64,000 bases of DNA. Source: Brevundimonas alba. Its GTDB lineage: Bacteria > Pseudomonadota > Alphaproteobacteria > Caulobacterales > Caulobacteraceae. The stretch covers positions 1-64,000 of the forward strand of contig NZ_JAATJM010000002.1 in NCBI RefSeq assembly GCF_011927945.1. Reading direction: 5' to 3'. The position numbers were made by a program, and so were the translations under genes. The notes below the pieces were generated by a model, which saw only the letters and a program-made list of their open reading frames with translations, made no database searches and was not told where the DNA came from. Shown here in pieces: positions 8,017 to 18,120 of this stretch; position 1 is the stretch's first letter, and every line of letters begins with the position of its first letter.

Positions 8017-8450
8017 TGGCCAAGGACCCCACCCGCACCGAACAGGCTGAGCGGCGTCAGGTCGCGGCCCTGCCTTGGCGGCACGGAGCCGGTGGTGTGG
8101 AGATCCTGCTGGTGACCTCGCGGGAGACGCGCCGCTGGGTCACGCCCAAGGGCGGGCGGATGTCGGGCAAGACGGACGCGGAAGCGGCGGCGCAGGAGGC
8201 GCTGGAGGAGGCGGGAATCGAGGGCGTGGTCAGCGACAAGCCGATCGGGACATTCCGCTATCTCAAGGTGCTGAAGCGCCGGGCGTCGCGCTGGTGCGTG
8301 GTGTCGTTGTACGGGCTGGAGGTCACCGCCGAGCACGGGGACTGGCAGGAGCGGGACGAGCGCGAGCGGGTCTGGGTGTCGCGCGAGGAGGCGGCCAGCC
8401 GAGTGGACGAGCCGGATCTCAAGGCGCTGATCGCGTCGTTCGATCCCTGA
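8016..8450 (+). CDS. NUDIX hydrolase, possibly diphosphoinositol/polyphosphate phosphatase-like
   Basis: A 144-residue NUDIX protein. The Nudix box is complete, running from GG in PKGGRMSGKTDAEA through the EALEEAG element (about 47-71), and gives the Mg2+-binding helix that cleaves nucleoside diphosphates linked to another moiety. The short N-terminal form and the WVTPKGG motif resemble the DIPP (diphosphoinositol polyphosphate/Ap6A phosphohydrolase) group more than MutT. The start overlaps the pit stop (TGATG). Coupling to a phosphate transporter suggests a role linked to phosphate status, which is inference. It is convergent with the DUF1203 gene. Confidence 0.82.
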   Translation: MAKDPTRTEQAERRQVAALPWRHGAGGVEILLVTSRETRRWVTPKGGRMSGKTDAEAAAQEALEEAGIEGVVSDKPIGTFRYLKVLKRRASRWCVVSLYGLEVTAEHGDWQERDERERVWVSREEAASRVDEPDLKALIASFDP

Positions 8451-8453
8451 AGA

Positions 8454-8924
8454 TCAGGCCCGTCTCGCGGCGGCCATGAAGCAGCCGCGGCGGGCGGTGT
8501 GCAGGTGGATGCATTCCACGGCGGGATCGGCGAACCATAGGTCCAGACGCGCCGCCAGATCGCGGCCCTCGACCACGTCAGCGTCGGTCATCATCCAGTC
8601 TGCGTCATAGGCCCGGACGGACAGCAGGCGTCGGCCCAGCATATCCGGGATGTCGCCCGGCTGGAGCGCCGCTTCCACCGCCGCTTCACGGACAAAGATC
8701 GGGCCTTCCGCACGATAGGGGCTCCCGGCCGCATCGCGGTGCCGGTGGTTGAGCAGGATCAGGCGCTCGCCCGGCTCGGCGTCGGCCAGGCTGATGCGGC
8801 AGGGGGCGGCGTGCGGCGCGTCGGCGATCATCCCGCGCGCGCCCAAGGCGGCGAGCGCCGCGTCCTCCAGATCGAACAACGGCTGGAAGGGCGAAAGCGG
8901 CAGGCCGTGGATGCGGAAGGTCAT
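8454..8924 (-). CDS. DUF1203 family protein
   Basis: A 156-residue cytoplasmic protein resembling DUF1203, with the family's conserved core around PCRISLADAEPGERLILLNHRH and a later RAYDADWMMTDADVVEG. The function of the family is unknown. The ATG at 8924 has an AAGGAG site seven bases upstream; the longer frame lacks one. It is divergent from the M3 peptidase gene with about 100 bases between the starts. Confidence 0.75.
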   Translation of the reverse strand: MTFRIHGLPLSPFQPLFDLEDAALAALGARGMIADAPHAAPCRISLADAEPGERLILLNHRHRDAAGSPYRAEGPIFVREAAVEAALQPGDIPDMLGRRLLSVRAYDADWMMTDADVVEGRDLAARLDLWFADPAVECIHLHTARRGCFMAAARRA

Positions 8925-9022
8925 GCGAAGTCTCCTTGCCGGCCGGTGTGACAGGCGGGCCGTTGGTGGTCTGGCGGCTTTCGGCCGTTGCGCCGGGAGG
9001 CTCGCGTCCCCACAACGGAGGC

Positions 9023-10825
9023 ATGAACGCACCCTTCAAGACCCCCGCCGATCCCGCCGAAGCTCCGCTCTGGGACCTCACCGACCTCTATGCCTCGCCG
9101 AAGGACCCGAGGGTCGAGGCTGACCTGGACAGGGCGCGCGCGCTGGTGAGCGAGCTGAACGGGCTGCACGGCAGGCTGGTGGAGGCGCGAGGGGACGCGA
9201 CCGTGCTGGGCGAGCGGCTGGACCGGGTCGTGACGCTGTACGAACAGGCGTCGGACCTGCTGGGTGCGCTGGGCGCCTACGCCTTCCTCGCCGCCTCGAC
9301 CGATCGCAACGACGCCGCGGCGCAGGGCTTCGAGGGCACGGTTCGCGAGAGGATCACCGCCATCGCCACACCGACCGTCTGGGTCACTCTGGAGATCAAT
9401 CAGCTTGGGGAGGCGGAAATCGAGGCGGCTCTGTCCGCATCGCCCGCCGCCGCGCAGTGGCGGCCGTGGCTGCGGCGGGTCCGGTCGATGAAGCCGCATG
9501 AACTTAGCCAGGAGCTGGAGACCTTCCTGGCCGAGAGGGGACCGATCAGCGCCCAGTGGCCGCGTCTGTTCGACGAGACCCTGGCGGCGATGAAGGTCAA
9601 GGCCGGCAAGGACGAGCTGACCCTGTCCGAAGCGCTGAACCGGCTGTCGGACCCCAAGGGAGCGCGGCGCAAGGCGGCGGCCGAGGGGCTGAACGAGGCG
9701 CTGGGCGCGCGGTCGCAGACCATGGCGCTGGTGCTGAACACCGTGGCGGCGGACAAGGCGCTGGAGGACAAATGGCGCGGCTTCAAACGGCCCGCCGACA
9801 GCCGCCACCTGGCCAATGAGGTTGATGGCGAGGCGGTCGACGCCATGGCGGAGGCGGTGGCGGCGGCCTATCCGCGCCTGTCGCACCGCTACTACGCCCT
9901 GAAAGCGCGGGCCTTGGGCAAGGCGAAGCTGGATCAGTGGGACCGCAATGCGCCGCTCGAGACCAGCGCGCCGCGTGGCTACGACTGGGCGCAGGGCCGG
10001 GAGCTCGTGCTGGAGAGCTTCTCCGATCTCGGGGGCGAGTTCGCGGACCGGGCTCGGGGCTTCTTCGAGCGGCCATGGATCGACGGCCGGGCGCGGCCGG
10101 GGAAACAGTCGGGGGCCTATGCCCACCCGGTGACCTCGGACCGTCACCCCTATGTGTTCCTGAACTGGATGGGCGAGCGGCGCGATGTGCTGACGCTGGC
10201 GCACGAGCTGGGCCATGGCGTGCACCAGACGCTCGCGGCGGGGCAGGGGAGCCTGCTGGCCGACACGCCGCTGACGCTGGCGGAGACGGCCTCGATCTTC
10301 GCCGAAGGGCTGACGTTCGACCGGCTGCTGAAGACGGCGCCCAAGGCCGAGCAGCGGGGGCTGCTGGCCGGCCGGATCGAGGACGGGCTGAACACGGTCG
10401 TGCGCCAGATCGCCTTCCATCGGTTCGAGACCCGCTTCCACGACGAGCGGGCGGCGGGCGAACTGCCGGTCGAGCGGATCGGCGAGCTGTGGCTGGAGGA
10501 GATGGGCGGTTCGCTGGGCCCGGCGGTGACGCTGAACGCCGGCTACGAACACTGGTGGAGCTATGTCAGCCACTTCGTCCACTCGCCGTTTTACGTCTAC
10601 GCCTACGCCTTCGGCGACCTGCTGGTGGCGGCGTTGATGGAGACGCGGGCGAAGGACCCGGGGGGCTTCACCCCGCTGTATCGCGAGCTGCTCGCGGGCG
10701 GCGGGTCGAAGGGCTACGTCGAGGCCTTGGCGCCGTTCGGGCTGAACCCGCGCGATCCGGCCTTCTGGACCATCGGCACGAAGCGGCTGGAAGGGCTTAT
10801 CGACCAGTTCGAGGCGCTGGTCTGA
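9023..10825 (+). CDS. M3 family oligoendopeptidase (PepF-like)
   Basis: A 600-residue zinc metallopeptidase of the M3 family that cleaves short peptides in the cytoplasm. The zinc motif HELGH is at residues 394-398 and the third ligand lies in the downstream ETASIFAE segment. The conserved C-terminal element GYEHWWSYVSHFVHSPFYVY supports the PepF/oligoendopeptidase F subgroup. No signal peptide is present. The ATG at 9023 follows ACGGAGG closely; 29 extra codons upstream overlap the intergenic region and look unlikely. Confidence 0.9.
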   Translation: MNAPFKTPADPAEAPLWDLTDLYASPKDPRVEADLDRARALVSELNGLHGRLVEARGDATVLGERLDRVVTLYEQASDLLGALGAYAFLAASTDRNDAAAQGFEGTVRERITAIATPTVWVTLEINQLGEAEIEAALSASPAAAQWRPWLRRVRSMKPHELSQELETFLAERGPISAQWPRLFDETLAAMKVKAGKDELTLSEALNRLSDPKGARRKAAAEGLNEALGARSQTMALVLNTVAADKALEDKWRGFKRPADSRHLANEVDGEAVDAMAEAVAAAYPRLSHRYYALKARALGKAKLDQWDRNAPLETSAPRGYDWAQGRELVLESFSDLGGEFADRARGFFERPWIDGRARPGKQSGAYAHPVTSDRHPYVFLNWMGERRDVLTLAHELGHGVHQTLAAGQGSLLADTPLTLAETASIFAEGLTFDRLLKTAPKAEQRGLLAGRIEDGLNTVVRQIAFHRFETRFHDERAAGELPVERIGELWLEEMGGSLGPAVTLNAGYEHWWSYVSHFVHSPFYVYAYAFGDLLVAALMETRAKDPGGFTPLYRELLAGGGSKGYVEALAPFGLNPRDPAFWTIGTKRLEGLIDQFEALV

Positions 10826-10861
10826 GTTGACGGGGCGGCGAGGTCGGGCGACCGTCCGGGC

Positions 10862-12205
10862 ATGCGCTTCCTGATCCTGGCGGCTGTCGCCGCCCTTGCC
10901 GGTCCGTCCTTCTCCCAAGCCCAGACTCCGGCGCAGACGCCAACGCCCGCTACGCGCGCCATGGCGGCGGGCTACAAGGCGCTGATGGTGTGCGGGGCGC
11001 TGAAGAACGCCGAAGATGCGGGCGGATCAAGGACGGTCGAAAGCGTCGAGGCCAACGAACTGGTCGGCATCTATCCCGAGCTCGATGCACTGGTGCGCGA
11101 GATGCCGGTGGAGGTCGGGGAGCGGACCGTGTCGGTCGCCTGGGATCCCGCCATGGCGCCCCGGGTCGCCGTGTGGAGCCCGGATCGGGGCTGCGCGATC
11201 ATGCCGGTCGGCTGGTCGGGGCAGGCGGAGACCGTTGCGTCGCCCCGTCCGCCAGCCAATCGGGATATTCCCCTCGCCGAGCCGCCGAGCATCGACTCGC
11301 CGTTGCAGGACGCCATCGAGAGAGCTTTCGGCGGCGGGTACGGCGAGCGCGCCAACACGACGGCGATCGTGGTCCTGAAGGACGACCGGCTCATTGGCGA
11401 GTGGTACGCCCAAGGCTTCGGAGTCGACACGCCCCAGCGGACCTGGTCGGTGGCCAAGAGTTTGGCGGGAACGGTTATCGGCGCGGCGGTCCAACGGGGC
11501 GAGGTGGACGTCAACGCCCCGGCCGCTATCGCCGACTGGAGCCGTCCGGGCGATCCGCGCGCAGCCATCACCCTCGGTCAGCTGATGCGGATGTCGTCCG
11601 GCCTGACCAGCGACTTCGCCGGCAACCGCACCGACGCGATCTATTTCGGCGGCGTCGGCGTGGACGAGCAGGTCACGACCTGGCCGCTGGTCGCCGCGCC
11701 GGGGTCGCGGTTCCGTTACGCCAATAACGACATCCTGCTGGCGATCCTGAGCGTCGCGCCGACCTTCGCGGAACACCCGCCGGCCGAGCTGTTCCACTGG
11801 CTGGGCATGTATGACACCTGGGCCGAGACGGACTGGCGCGGGAACTATGTGCTGTCCAGCCAGGTGTGGTCGACGGCGCGGGACCTCGCCCGGTTCGGGC
11901 AGCTGTATCTGCATGACGGCGTGGTGGACGGTGAGCGCGTCCTGCCCGAGGGCTGGCGCGACTATGTCTCACGCGCGTCGGGCCCCCAGCCGAACGGCGA
12001 GCAGGGCTATGGCGCGACCTTCTGGCTGTTCGACAAGTCCGAGGGCATTCCCGCCGACGCCATCTCGGCCAACGGCAACCGGGGCCAGTATGTGATCATC
12101 GTGCCCAGCCGGAACATCGTCATCGTGCGGCGCGGCGAGGACCCGGCCAACGCGCGGTTCGACCATATCGCCTTCACCCGCGACGTGCTGGCGGCGCTCG
12201 ATTAA
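10862..12205 (+). CDS. Serine hydrolase of the beta-lactamase/class C penicillin-binding fold, exported
   Basis: A 447-residue protein with a signal peptide ending near AQA (residues 19-21). The catalytic SxxK motif is S196-V-A-K199 and the tyrosine motif is YAN in FRYANNDILL near residue 288. The third motif appears as a glycine-rich NGNRGQ segment instead of KTG. Relatives include EstB-type esterases, 6-aminohexanoate dimer hydrolases and D-amino-acid-specific peptidases, so the substrate is open. The 120-residue region before the catalytic domain is less conserved. It starts 36 bases after the M3 peptidase gene and may be cotranscribed. Confidence 0.83.
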   Translation: MRFLILAAVAALAGPSFSQAQTPAQTPTPATRAMAAGYKALMVCGALKNAEDAGGSRTVESVEANELVGIYPELDALVREMPVEVGERTVSVAWDPAMAPRVAVWSPDRGCAIMPVGWSGQAETVASPRPPANRDIPLAEPPSIDSPLQDAIERAFGGGYGERANTTAIVVLKDDRLIGEWYAQGFGVDTPQRTWSVAKSLAGTVIGAAVQRGEVDVNAPAAIADWSRPGDPRAAITLGQLMRMSSGLTSDFAGNRTDAIYFGGVGVDEQVTTWPLVAAPGSRFRYANNDILLAILSVAPTFAEHPPAELFHWLGMYDTWAETDWRGNYVLSSQVWSTARDLARFGQLYLHDGVVDGERVLPEGWRDYVSRASGPQPNGEQGYGATFWLFDKSEGIPADAISANGNRGQYVIIVPSRNIVIVRRGEDPANARFDHIAFTRDVLAALD

Positions 12206-12233
12206 GCCGCCGGTGCGAATTGTCGCCGCCCGC

Positions 12234-12262
12234 TTGAGCGCGCGGCGCGCGCCGCTATAAGA
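12234..12262 (+). promoter_or_regulatory. Promoter of the aa3 oxidase subunit IV gene
   Basis: TTGAGC (12234-12239) and GCTATAAGA (12254-12262) are separated by 14 bases and match the Caulobacter housekeeping promoter pattern closely in the -10 part. The element lies 36 bases before the start codon. Confidence 0.5.
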
Positions 12263-12297
12263 GCGCCCAACGCCTCATCCAGATTCCGGACCCGATC

Positions 12298-12552
12298 ATG
12301 GCCGACCCGCACCACGCCTCCGACGCCCACGACGACTACGTGCGCGGCTCGCAGCACATCGATGAACAGGCCTCGACGTTCGAGCTGTTCATCAATCTGG
12401 CCAAGTGGGGCTCGCTGTTCATCGCCTGCATCCTGACCTTCCTGGTGCTGTGGTTCCAGCCGGGCGGCAGCTTCATCGCCGGCGCCATCGCGGCCTTCGT
12501 GCTGCTGGTCGCGGGCGTGTTGTTCCTGCGGTCGGGCAAGAAGGCCCACTGA
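12298..12552 (+). CDS. aa3-type cytochrome c oxidase subunit IV
   Basis: An 84-residue protein with a histidine-rich soluble N-terminus (HHASDAHDDY) and two closely spaced transmembrane helices (about 39-59 and 62-80). This is the architecture of the small alphaproteobacterial subunit IV of aa3 oxidase, which wraps subunits I and III in the inner membrane. The main cox genes are not in the window. It precedes the pnt operon, but a separate promoter-like element lies between. Confidence 0.8.
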   Translation: MADPHHASDAHDDYVRGSQHIDEQASTFELFINLAKWGSLFIACILTFLVLWFQPGGSFIAGAIAAFVLLVAGVLFLRSGKKAH

Positions 12553-12589
12553 CCCCAGCATCCGCCCTGCGGAAACCGGCCCAGTCTTT

Positions 12590-12619
12590 TTGACGCGCCG
12601 TCCCCGATCAGCCTAACGT
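12590..12619 (+). promoter_or_regulatory. Promoter of the pnt operon
   Basis: TTGACGC (12590-12596) and GCCTAACGT (12611-12619) are separated by 14 bases. The -35 part is identical to the Caulobacter housekeeping consensus. It lies about 30 bases before the pntAA start. Confidence 0.5.
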
Positions 12620-12650
12620 TCCTGCGTCGAGAGATGACGGAGGGATTCGC

Positions 12651-13784
12651 TTGGTTGTCGCCATCGCCGTGACCCGCGAACGCCGTGATGGCGAGACGCG
12701 CTGCGCCGCCACTCCGGAAACGGTGAAGAAGCTGATCGCCCTCGGCGCGACCGTGACGGTCGAGGCCGGCACGGGGAGCGGCTCGTCCATTCCCGACGCG
12801 GACTATGCGGCCGCCGGGGCGGTGGTGAAGCCGGACATCCGGACCGTGCTGGCGGGGGCGGACATCCTGCTGAAGGTGCGTGGGCCGACGGCGCAGGAGA
12901 CCAGCGCCCTGAAGCCCGGGGCGGTCGTCGTCGCCATGCTGGACGCCTACCGTGACAAGGAAACGGTGACGGCGTTGGCGGGGGCCGGCGTTACCGCCTT
13001 CGCCATGGAGTTCGTGCCGCGGATCACCCGGGCGCAGGTCATGGACGCCCTGTCCTCGCAGGCCAACCTCGCCGGCTACCGGGCCGTGATCGAGGCGGCC
13101 TACGCCTTCGGCAAGGGCTTCCCGATGATGATGACGGCGGCGGGCACGGTCGCCCCGGCCAAGGTCTTCGTCATGGGCGCGGGCGTCGCCGGGCTGCAGG
13201 CCGTCGCCACGGCGCGGCGGCTGGGCGCGGTGGTCACCGCCACCGACGTCCGGCCCGCTTCCAAGGAACAGGTCGAGAGCCTCGGGGCCAAATTCGTGGC
13301 CGTGGAGGATGAGGAGTTCAAGGCCGCCGAGACCGCCGCCGGCTACGCCAAGCCGATGTCGGCCGAGTATCAGGCCAAGCAGGCCGAGCTGACGGCCTCG
13401 CACATCGTCAAGCAGGACATTGTCATCACCACCGCCCTGATCCCCGGCCGCGCAGCGCCGCGGCTGGTCACGGCAGCGCATGTGGCCTCGATGAAGCCGG
13501 GAAGCGTGCTGATCGACCTGGCCATCGACAACGGCGGCAACGTCGAGGGGGCGAAGGCCGGCGAGGTCGTGACCACGGCCAATGGCGCGCAGATCGTCGG
13601 CTGGACCAATATGGCGGGCCGGATCGCGGCGGACGCGTCCGCGCTGTACGCGCGAAACCTGAGCGCCTTCATCGGCCTGATGGTCAAGGACGGGGCGCTG
13701 ACGGTCGATCTGGAGGACGAGATCCTCAAGGCGGCGGCGGTGACCCACGGGGGGGCTGTAGTGCATGAAGGAGTGAAGGGCTGA
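12651..13784 (+). CDS. pntAA: NAD(P) transhydrogenase subunit alpha part 1
   Basis: A 377-residue soluble protein, domain I of proton-translocating transhydrogenase, which binds NAD(H) and passes hydride to NADP bound on PntB. The N-terminal part carries RERRDGETRCAATPETVKKL, and the NAD-binding GAGVAG loop is at residues 176-181. The start is a TTG at 12651 supported by GGAGGGA upstream and by the family N-terminus. The alpha subunit is split in two, as in many alphaproteobacteria. It overlaps pntAB by one base (TGATG). Confidence 0.95.
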   Translation: MVVAIAVTRERRDGETRCAATPETVKKLIALGATVTVEAGTGSGSSIPDADYAAAGAVVKPDIRTVLAGADILLKVRGPTAQETSALKPGAVVVAMLDAYRDKETVTALAGAGVTAFAMEFVPRITRAQVMDALSSQANLAGYRAVIEAAYAFGKGFPMMMTAAGTVAPAKVFVMGAGVAGLQAVATARRLGAVVTATDVRPASKEQVESLGAKFVAVEDEEFKAAETAAGYAKPMSAEYQAKQAELTASHIVKQDIVITTALIPGRAAPRLVTAAHVASMKPGSVLIDLAIDNGGNVEGAKAGEVVTTANGAQIVGWTNMAGRIAADASALYARNLSAFIGLMVKDGALTVDLEDEILKAAAVTHGGAVVHEGVKG

Positions 13785-14101
13785 TGGAACACGTCGATCC
13801 CACCATCTTCCGACTGGCCATCTTCGTGCTGGCGATCTTCGTCGGCTACTATGTCGTCTGGTCGGTGACGCCGGCGCTGCACACGCCGCTGATGGCGGTG
13901 ACCAACGCCATTTCCTCGGTGATCGTAGTCGGCGGGCTGATCGCGGCGGCGGCCCTGTCCGCGAACAGCGGCGCCGACGGCTGGATCGCCAAGGGCGCGG
14001 GCGTGGCGGCGGTGACCCTCGCCAGCGTCAACATATTCGGCGGCTTCATGGTCACGCGGCGGATGCTGGCCATGTACCGCAAGAAGGAACGACCCAAGTG
14101 A
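13784..14101 (+). CDS. pntAB: NAD(P) transhydrogenase subunit alpha part 2
   Basis: A 105-residue membrane protein carrying the transmembrane part of the split alpha subunit, with three or four helices and the conserved HTPLMAVTNAISS and NIFGGFMVTRRML segments. Together with the PntB membrane domain it forms the proton channel that couples proton flow to NADPH formation. Its start overlaps the pntAA stop, and its own stop overlaps the start of the next gene. Confidence 0.95.
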   Translation: MEHVDPTIFRLAIFVLAIFVGYYVVWSVTPALHTPLMAVTNAISSVIVVGGLIAAAALSANSGADGWIAKGAGVAAVTLASVNIFGGFMVTRRMLAMYRKKERPK

Positions 14102-14400
14102 TCCCCGCGCCCGACCTGTATTTCCTGTTCGCCTTTCCGGTCGTCCTGATCCTCGTGATCGGCTTTCTGGTGCTGGGCGGCAGGCTGGAAGGCGAGAAGC
14201 GGCAGCGCGTCGAGCGCGTGATCGCGGCGATCATCTATCCGCTCATCGCCCTGTTCTGGCTGTGGAAGGCCTATGACTACGGCGCGCGGGAGCAGTGGGC
14301 GCTGGGCGTGGCCATGCTGGGCGTCGGCCTGATCTTCGTCATGAACGGCATCCGCTCCGTGCATCAGGGCCGTCTGGCGCCGAGGAAGCGGGCGCGGTGA
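14098..14400 (+). CDS. Small membrane protein inside the pnt operon (100 aa, unknown)
   Basis: A 100-residue protein starting at a GTG that overlaps the pntAB stop by four bases. It has three hydrophobic segments (about 8-26, 40-57 and 68-84) and a basic C-terminus (RLAPRKRAR). No family is recognised. The overlaps on both sides indicate translational coupling within the transhydrogenase operon, so it may be an accessory subunit or assembly factor, which is inference. Composition is like its neighbours. Confidence 0.72.
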   Translation: MIPAPDLYFLFAFPVVLILVIGFLVLGGRLEGEKRQRVERVIAAIIYPLIALFWLWKAYDYGAREQWALGVAMLGVGLIFVMNGIRSVHQGRLAPRKRAR

Positions 14401-14684
14401 CCTTCGATCTCCAGCAGTTCGCGATCGGCGTGGCGTGGGTGGTTTCCGTCGTCGGGCTCGGGCTGTGGGTGTGGAGCTGGTTTTTGGAGAAGGACGCCGT
14501 GCGGCGCATCCGCCTCCTGGACTGCGGGCTGGTGCTGATCTCGTCCGCCGTCTTGCTGCGCATCGTGGCGCAGGAAAAGTCGATGAGCATTCTGGACTGG
14601 GCGATGGCCTTCCTGGCTCCGCTGTTCATCGCCGCGGCCCTGTGGCGGCTGGCGCGGACCGCCTGTCCGCCGCCGGGGAAGTGA
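14397..14684 (+). CDS. Second small membrane protein inside the pnt operon (95 aa, unknown)
   Basis: A 95-residue protein starting at a GTG that overlaps the preceding stop by four bases (GTGA). It has three hydrophobic stretches (about 9-29, 40-56 and 65-84) and a short cysteine-containing tail. No family is recognised. pntB starts 27 bases after its stop. The in-frame region upstream of the GTG lies inside the previous gene and is not plausible protein. Like its partner, its only clue is position between the two membrane subunits of transhydrogenase. Confidence 0.65.
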   Translation: MTFDLQQFAIGVAWVVSVVGLGLWVWSWFLEKDAVRRIRLLDCGLVLISSAVLLRIVAQEKSMSILDWAMAFLAPLFIAAALWRLARTACPPPGK

Positions 14685-14711
14685 ATGCGATGATGAGGGG
14701 GATCTGACCAT

Positions 14712-16130
<1,419 letters not shown>

Positions 16131-16149
16131 GCCTTCAGGAGAGCTAGAC

Positions 16150-16557
16150 ATGGCCGCCGAGCCCAAGACGAAGCCCACCGACGTTCCCGTCGCGGACTTC
16201 ATCGCCGCCGTCGATAATCCCAAGCGCCGCGCGGACGCCGAGGCGGTGCGGGCCATGCTGACCGAGGTTACCGGCGAACAGCCAGTCATGTGGGGGCCGT
16301 CGATCGTCGGCTACGGCAGCTACAAGGGTCCGACGGGCGACTGGCCGATCATCGGCTTCTCGCCGCGCAAGGCGCAGCTGGTGCTCTACATCATGCGCGG
16401 CTTTGGCGATTTCGGAGACCAGTTGGCGCGGCTCGGTAAGCACAAGACCGGCGGCGGCTGCCTCTACATCAACAGGCTGGACGACGTCGATCTGGGCGTG
16501 CTGCGCGAGATGGCGGCGTCGTCGGTGGCGTGGATGCGGGAAAAATACCCCGCCTGA
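16150..16557 (+). CDS. DUF1801 family protein
   Basis: A 135-residue cytoplasmic protein matching the DUF1801 pattern (VMWGPSIVGYGSYKG, then IGFSPRKAQLVLYI and LGKHKTGGGCLYINRL). The biochemical role is unknown. It starts 19 bases after pntB and could be the last gene of that transcript. Its stop is 3 bases from the stop of the convergent sulfotransferase gene, and no clear terminator is visible between them. Confidence 0.8.
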   Translation: MAAEPKTKPTDVPVADFIAAVDNPKRRADAEAVRAMLTEVTGEQPVMWGPSIVGYGSYKGPTGDWPIIGFSPRKAQLVLYIMRGFGDFGDQLARLGKHKTGGGCLYINRLDDVDLGVLREMAASSVAWMREKYPA

Positions 16558-16560
16558 GCC

Positions 16561-18048
16561 TCAGCCCTTGCCGTAGGCGTCGAAGAACGGCTGGAGCTGC
16601 GCCTCGTACGTCTTCCAGGCCTCTTTCGAGGAGGCGTACATCGGCTTGCGGACCTGGGCGAAGCTGGCGGTGGTGACGGCGCGCTCGGTCTTGTGGAAGT
16701 CGCGGACGCCGTCTTCCCACTCGAGCCCCACGTGCTCGATGATGCGGCGCATCCAGGTATCCGGGTCGTCCACCAGCGCCTCGTAGGGCACGGTAAGAAG
16801 ACTGTCGCCCAGCACGGCCGACCAGTGGGCGTGCAGCCGGTCCTCGCCCTTGAAATAGGCGGCGATGTCGGTGAGCGAGCGGGTCCAGTCGACGCCCTTG
16901 GCGAAGCGGGTGCGGTAGCAGGACCAGGCGATGCCGGCCGGCGCGCGGCGCAGCCAGATCAGCTTCGCCTTCGGCAGCACCTGATGGATCAGGCCGAGGT
17001 AGCGCGTCTGGTTCAGGGTCTTGTCCACGACCCGCCCCGTCTTGCCGAAGCGCTCGTCGACGAGGTGCAGATAGGCCTTGCCCATGCGGGTGGGCAGGGC
17101 GTCGGCGTCGGGACGCTCGAACGAGGCGCGGATTTCGTCGGGCGTATAACCCTTGATGGCCATTGATGCGGGGCGAAACAGATTGGCCTCCGCGCCGTCC
17201 ACGACCTGCGAATGGCTGACCAGAATCTGCTCCACCAGGGTAGTGCCCGAGCGGGGCAGACCCAGGACGAAGATCGGCCGGTCGCTGTCGACTGAACTCT
17301 TCGGCAGGCTATCCATGAAGGCGCGGTCGTAGCCCTTGACCACGGCGTCCACGAAGGCGTCGGCCTGGGCGGCGTTGAAGGTGCTGTCGATCTTCTGCAG
17401 GCGCGCCGCCTCGTCGAAACAGGCGAAGGCGCGGTCGTTCTGGCCGGCGTCGTCCAGCGCCTTGCCGAGCGCATAGAGCATCACGACCCGGTTCTGCCGA
17501 TGGGCTTCCGAGGTTCCGATCCGCTCCAGCATGGCCTCCATCTGCGCGATGTAGGGGTCGCCGGGCGCGAACTTCTTGATGTCCGCCAGGACGTGCCAGG
17601 CGTTCTCGGCCCCCAGCTGAACGCTGGGCAGGGCGATGATCCGGCGCAGGTTGGCGATGGCGGCGTCATGGTCGCCGAGCTGGACCTGGCAGGTGGCGAG
17701 GAAATGCAGGGCGGTGGGGTCGTTAGGCCGTTCACGCGCCAGCGCAGCGCCTTCGCGCAGGGCCTCCTGGGTGCGGCCGCTCTGGATCAGCAACTGGGCG
17801 TAGGCGAGCCGGGCCTCGGCCGTGGGCGTGGCGGCGACGTGTTTGCGCGCCGCGGCCAGCGCCAGGGTGATTTCGCCGATGGTGGCGGCGAGCCGCGACA
17901 CCGACGCCCAGCGCGCGCCGAGCGGCGGATTGGCCTGCATCGCCTTGGCCAGCAGATATGCGGCGTCGTCGCGCTCGCGAGCCTGGAATGCGGCCAGCGC
18001 ACCGTTGACCAGCTGCGCTCCATCGACCGTCTGCGTCGCCATGCTCAT
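16561..18048 (-). CDS. TPR-repeat sulfotransferase family protein
   Basis: A 495-residue protein. The N-terminal ~230 residues form tetratricopeptide-like helical repeats, and the C-terminal half is a PAPS-dependent sulfotransferase domain. The 5'-phosphosulfate-binding loop GLPRSGTTLVEQ lies at about 260-275. Such fusions are common in alphaproteobacteria, and their acceptors (protein, glycan or small molecule) are mostly unknown. There is no signal peptide, so it acts in the cytoplasm. Upstream lies a small gene transcribed in the same direction. Confidence 0.85.
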   Translation of the reverse strand: MSMATQTVDGAQLVNGALAAFQARERDDAAYLLAKAMQANPPLGARWASVSRLAATIGEITLALAAARKHVAATPTAEARLAYAQLLIQSGRTQEALREGAALARERPNDPTALHFLATCQVQLGDHDAAIANLRRIIALPSVQLGAENAWHVLADIKKFAPGDPYIAQMEAMLERIGTSEAHRQNRVVMLYALGKALDDAGQNDRAFACFDEAARLQKIDSTFNAAQADAFVDAVVKGYDRAFMDSLPKSSVDSDRPIFVLGLPRSGTTLVEQILVSHSQVVDGAEANLFRPASMAIKGYTPDEIRASFERPDADALPTRMGKAYLHLVDERFGKTGRVVDKTLNQTRYLGLIHQVLPKAKLIWLRRAPAGIAWSCYRTRFAKGVDWTRSLTDIAAYFKGEDRLHAHWSAVLGDSLLTVPYEALVDDPDTWMRRIIEHVGLEWEDGVRDFHKTERAVTTASFAQVRKPMYASSKEAWKTYEAQLQPFFDAYGKG

Positions 18049-18120
18049 TCATCCTCCCGAGGCAGGAGGAGGGCTAGCCGTCCGGGCGGCGGCCCGCAAG
18101 TCCGGAGCCGCAGCGCCGGG

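Noticed and set aside
8921..10918. 665-residue open frame on the minus strand
   Set aside because: It is antisense to the well-supported M3 peptidase gene, is Arg/Gln/His-rich low-complexity protein and reflects GC-rich codon bias.
12336..13766. 476-residue minus-strand frame opposite the pnt genes
   Set aside because: Antisense to pntAA and the oxidase subunit; no motif.
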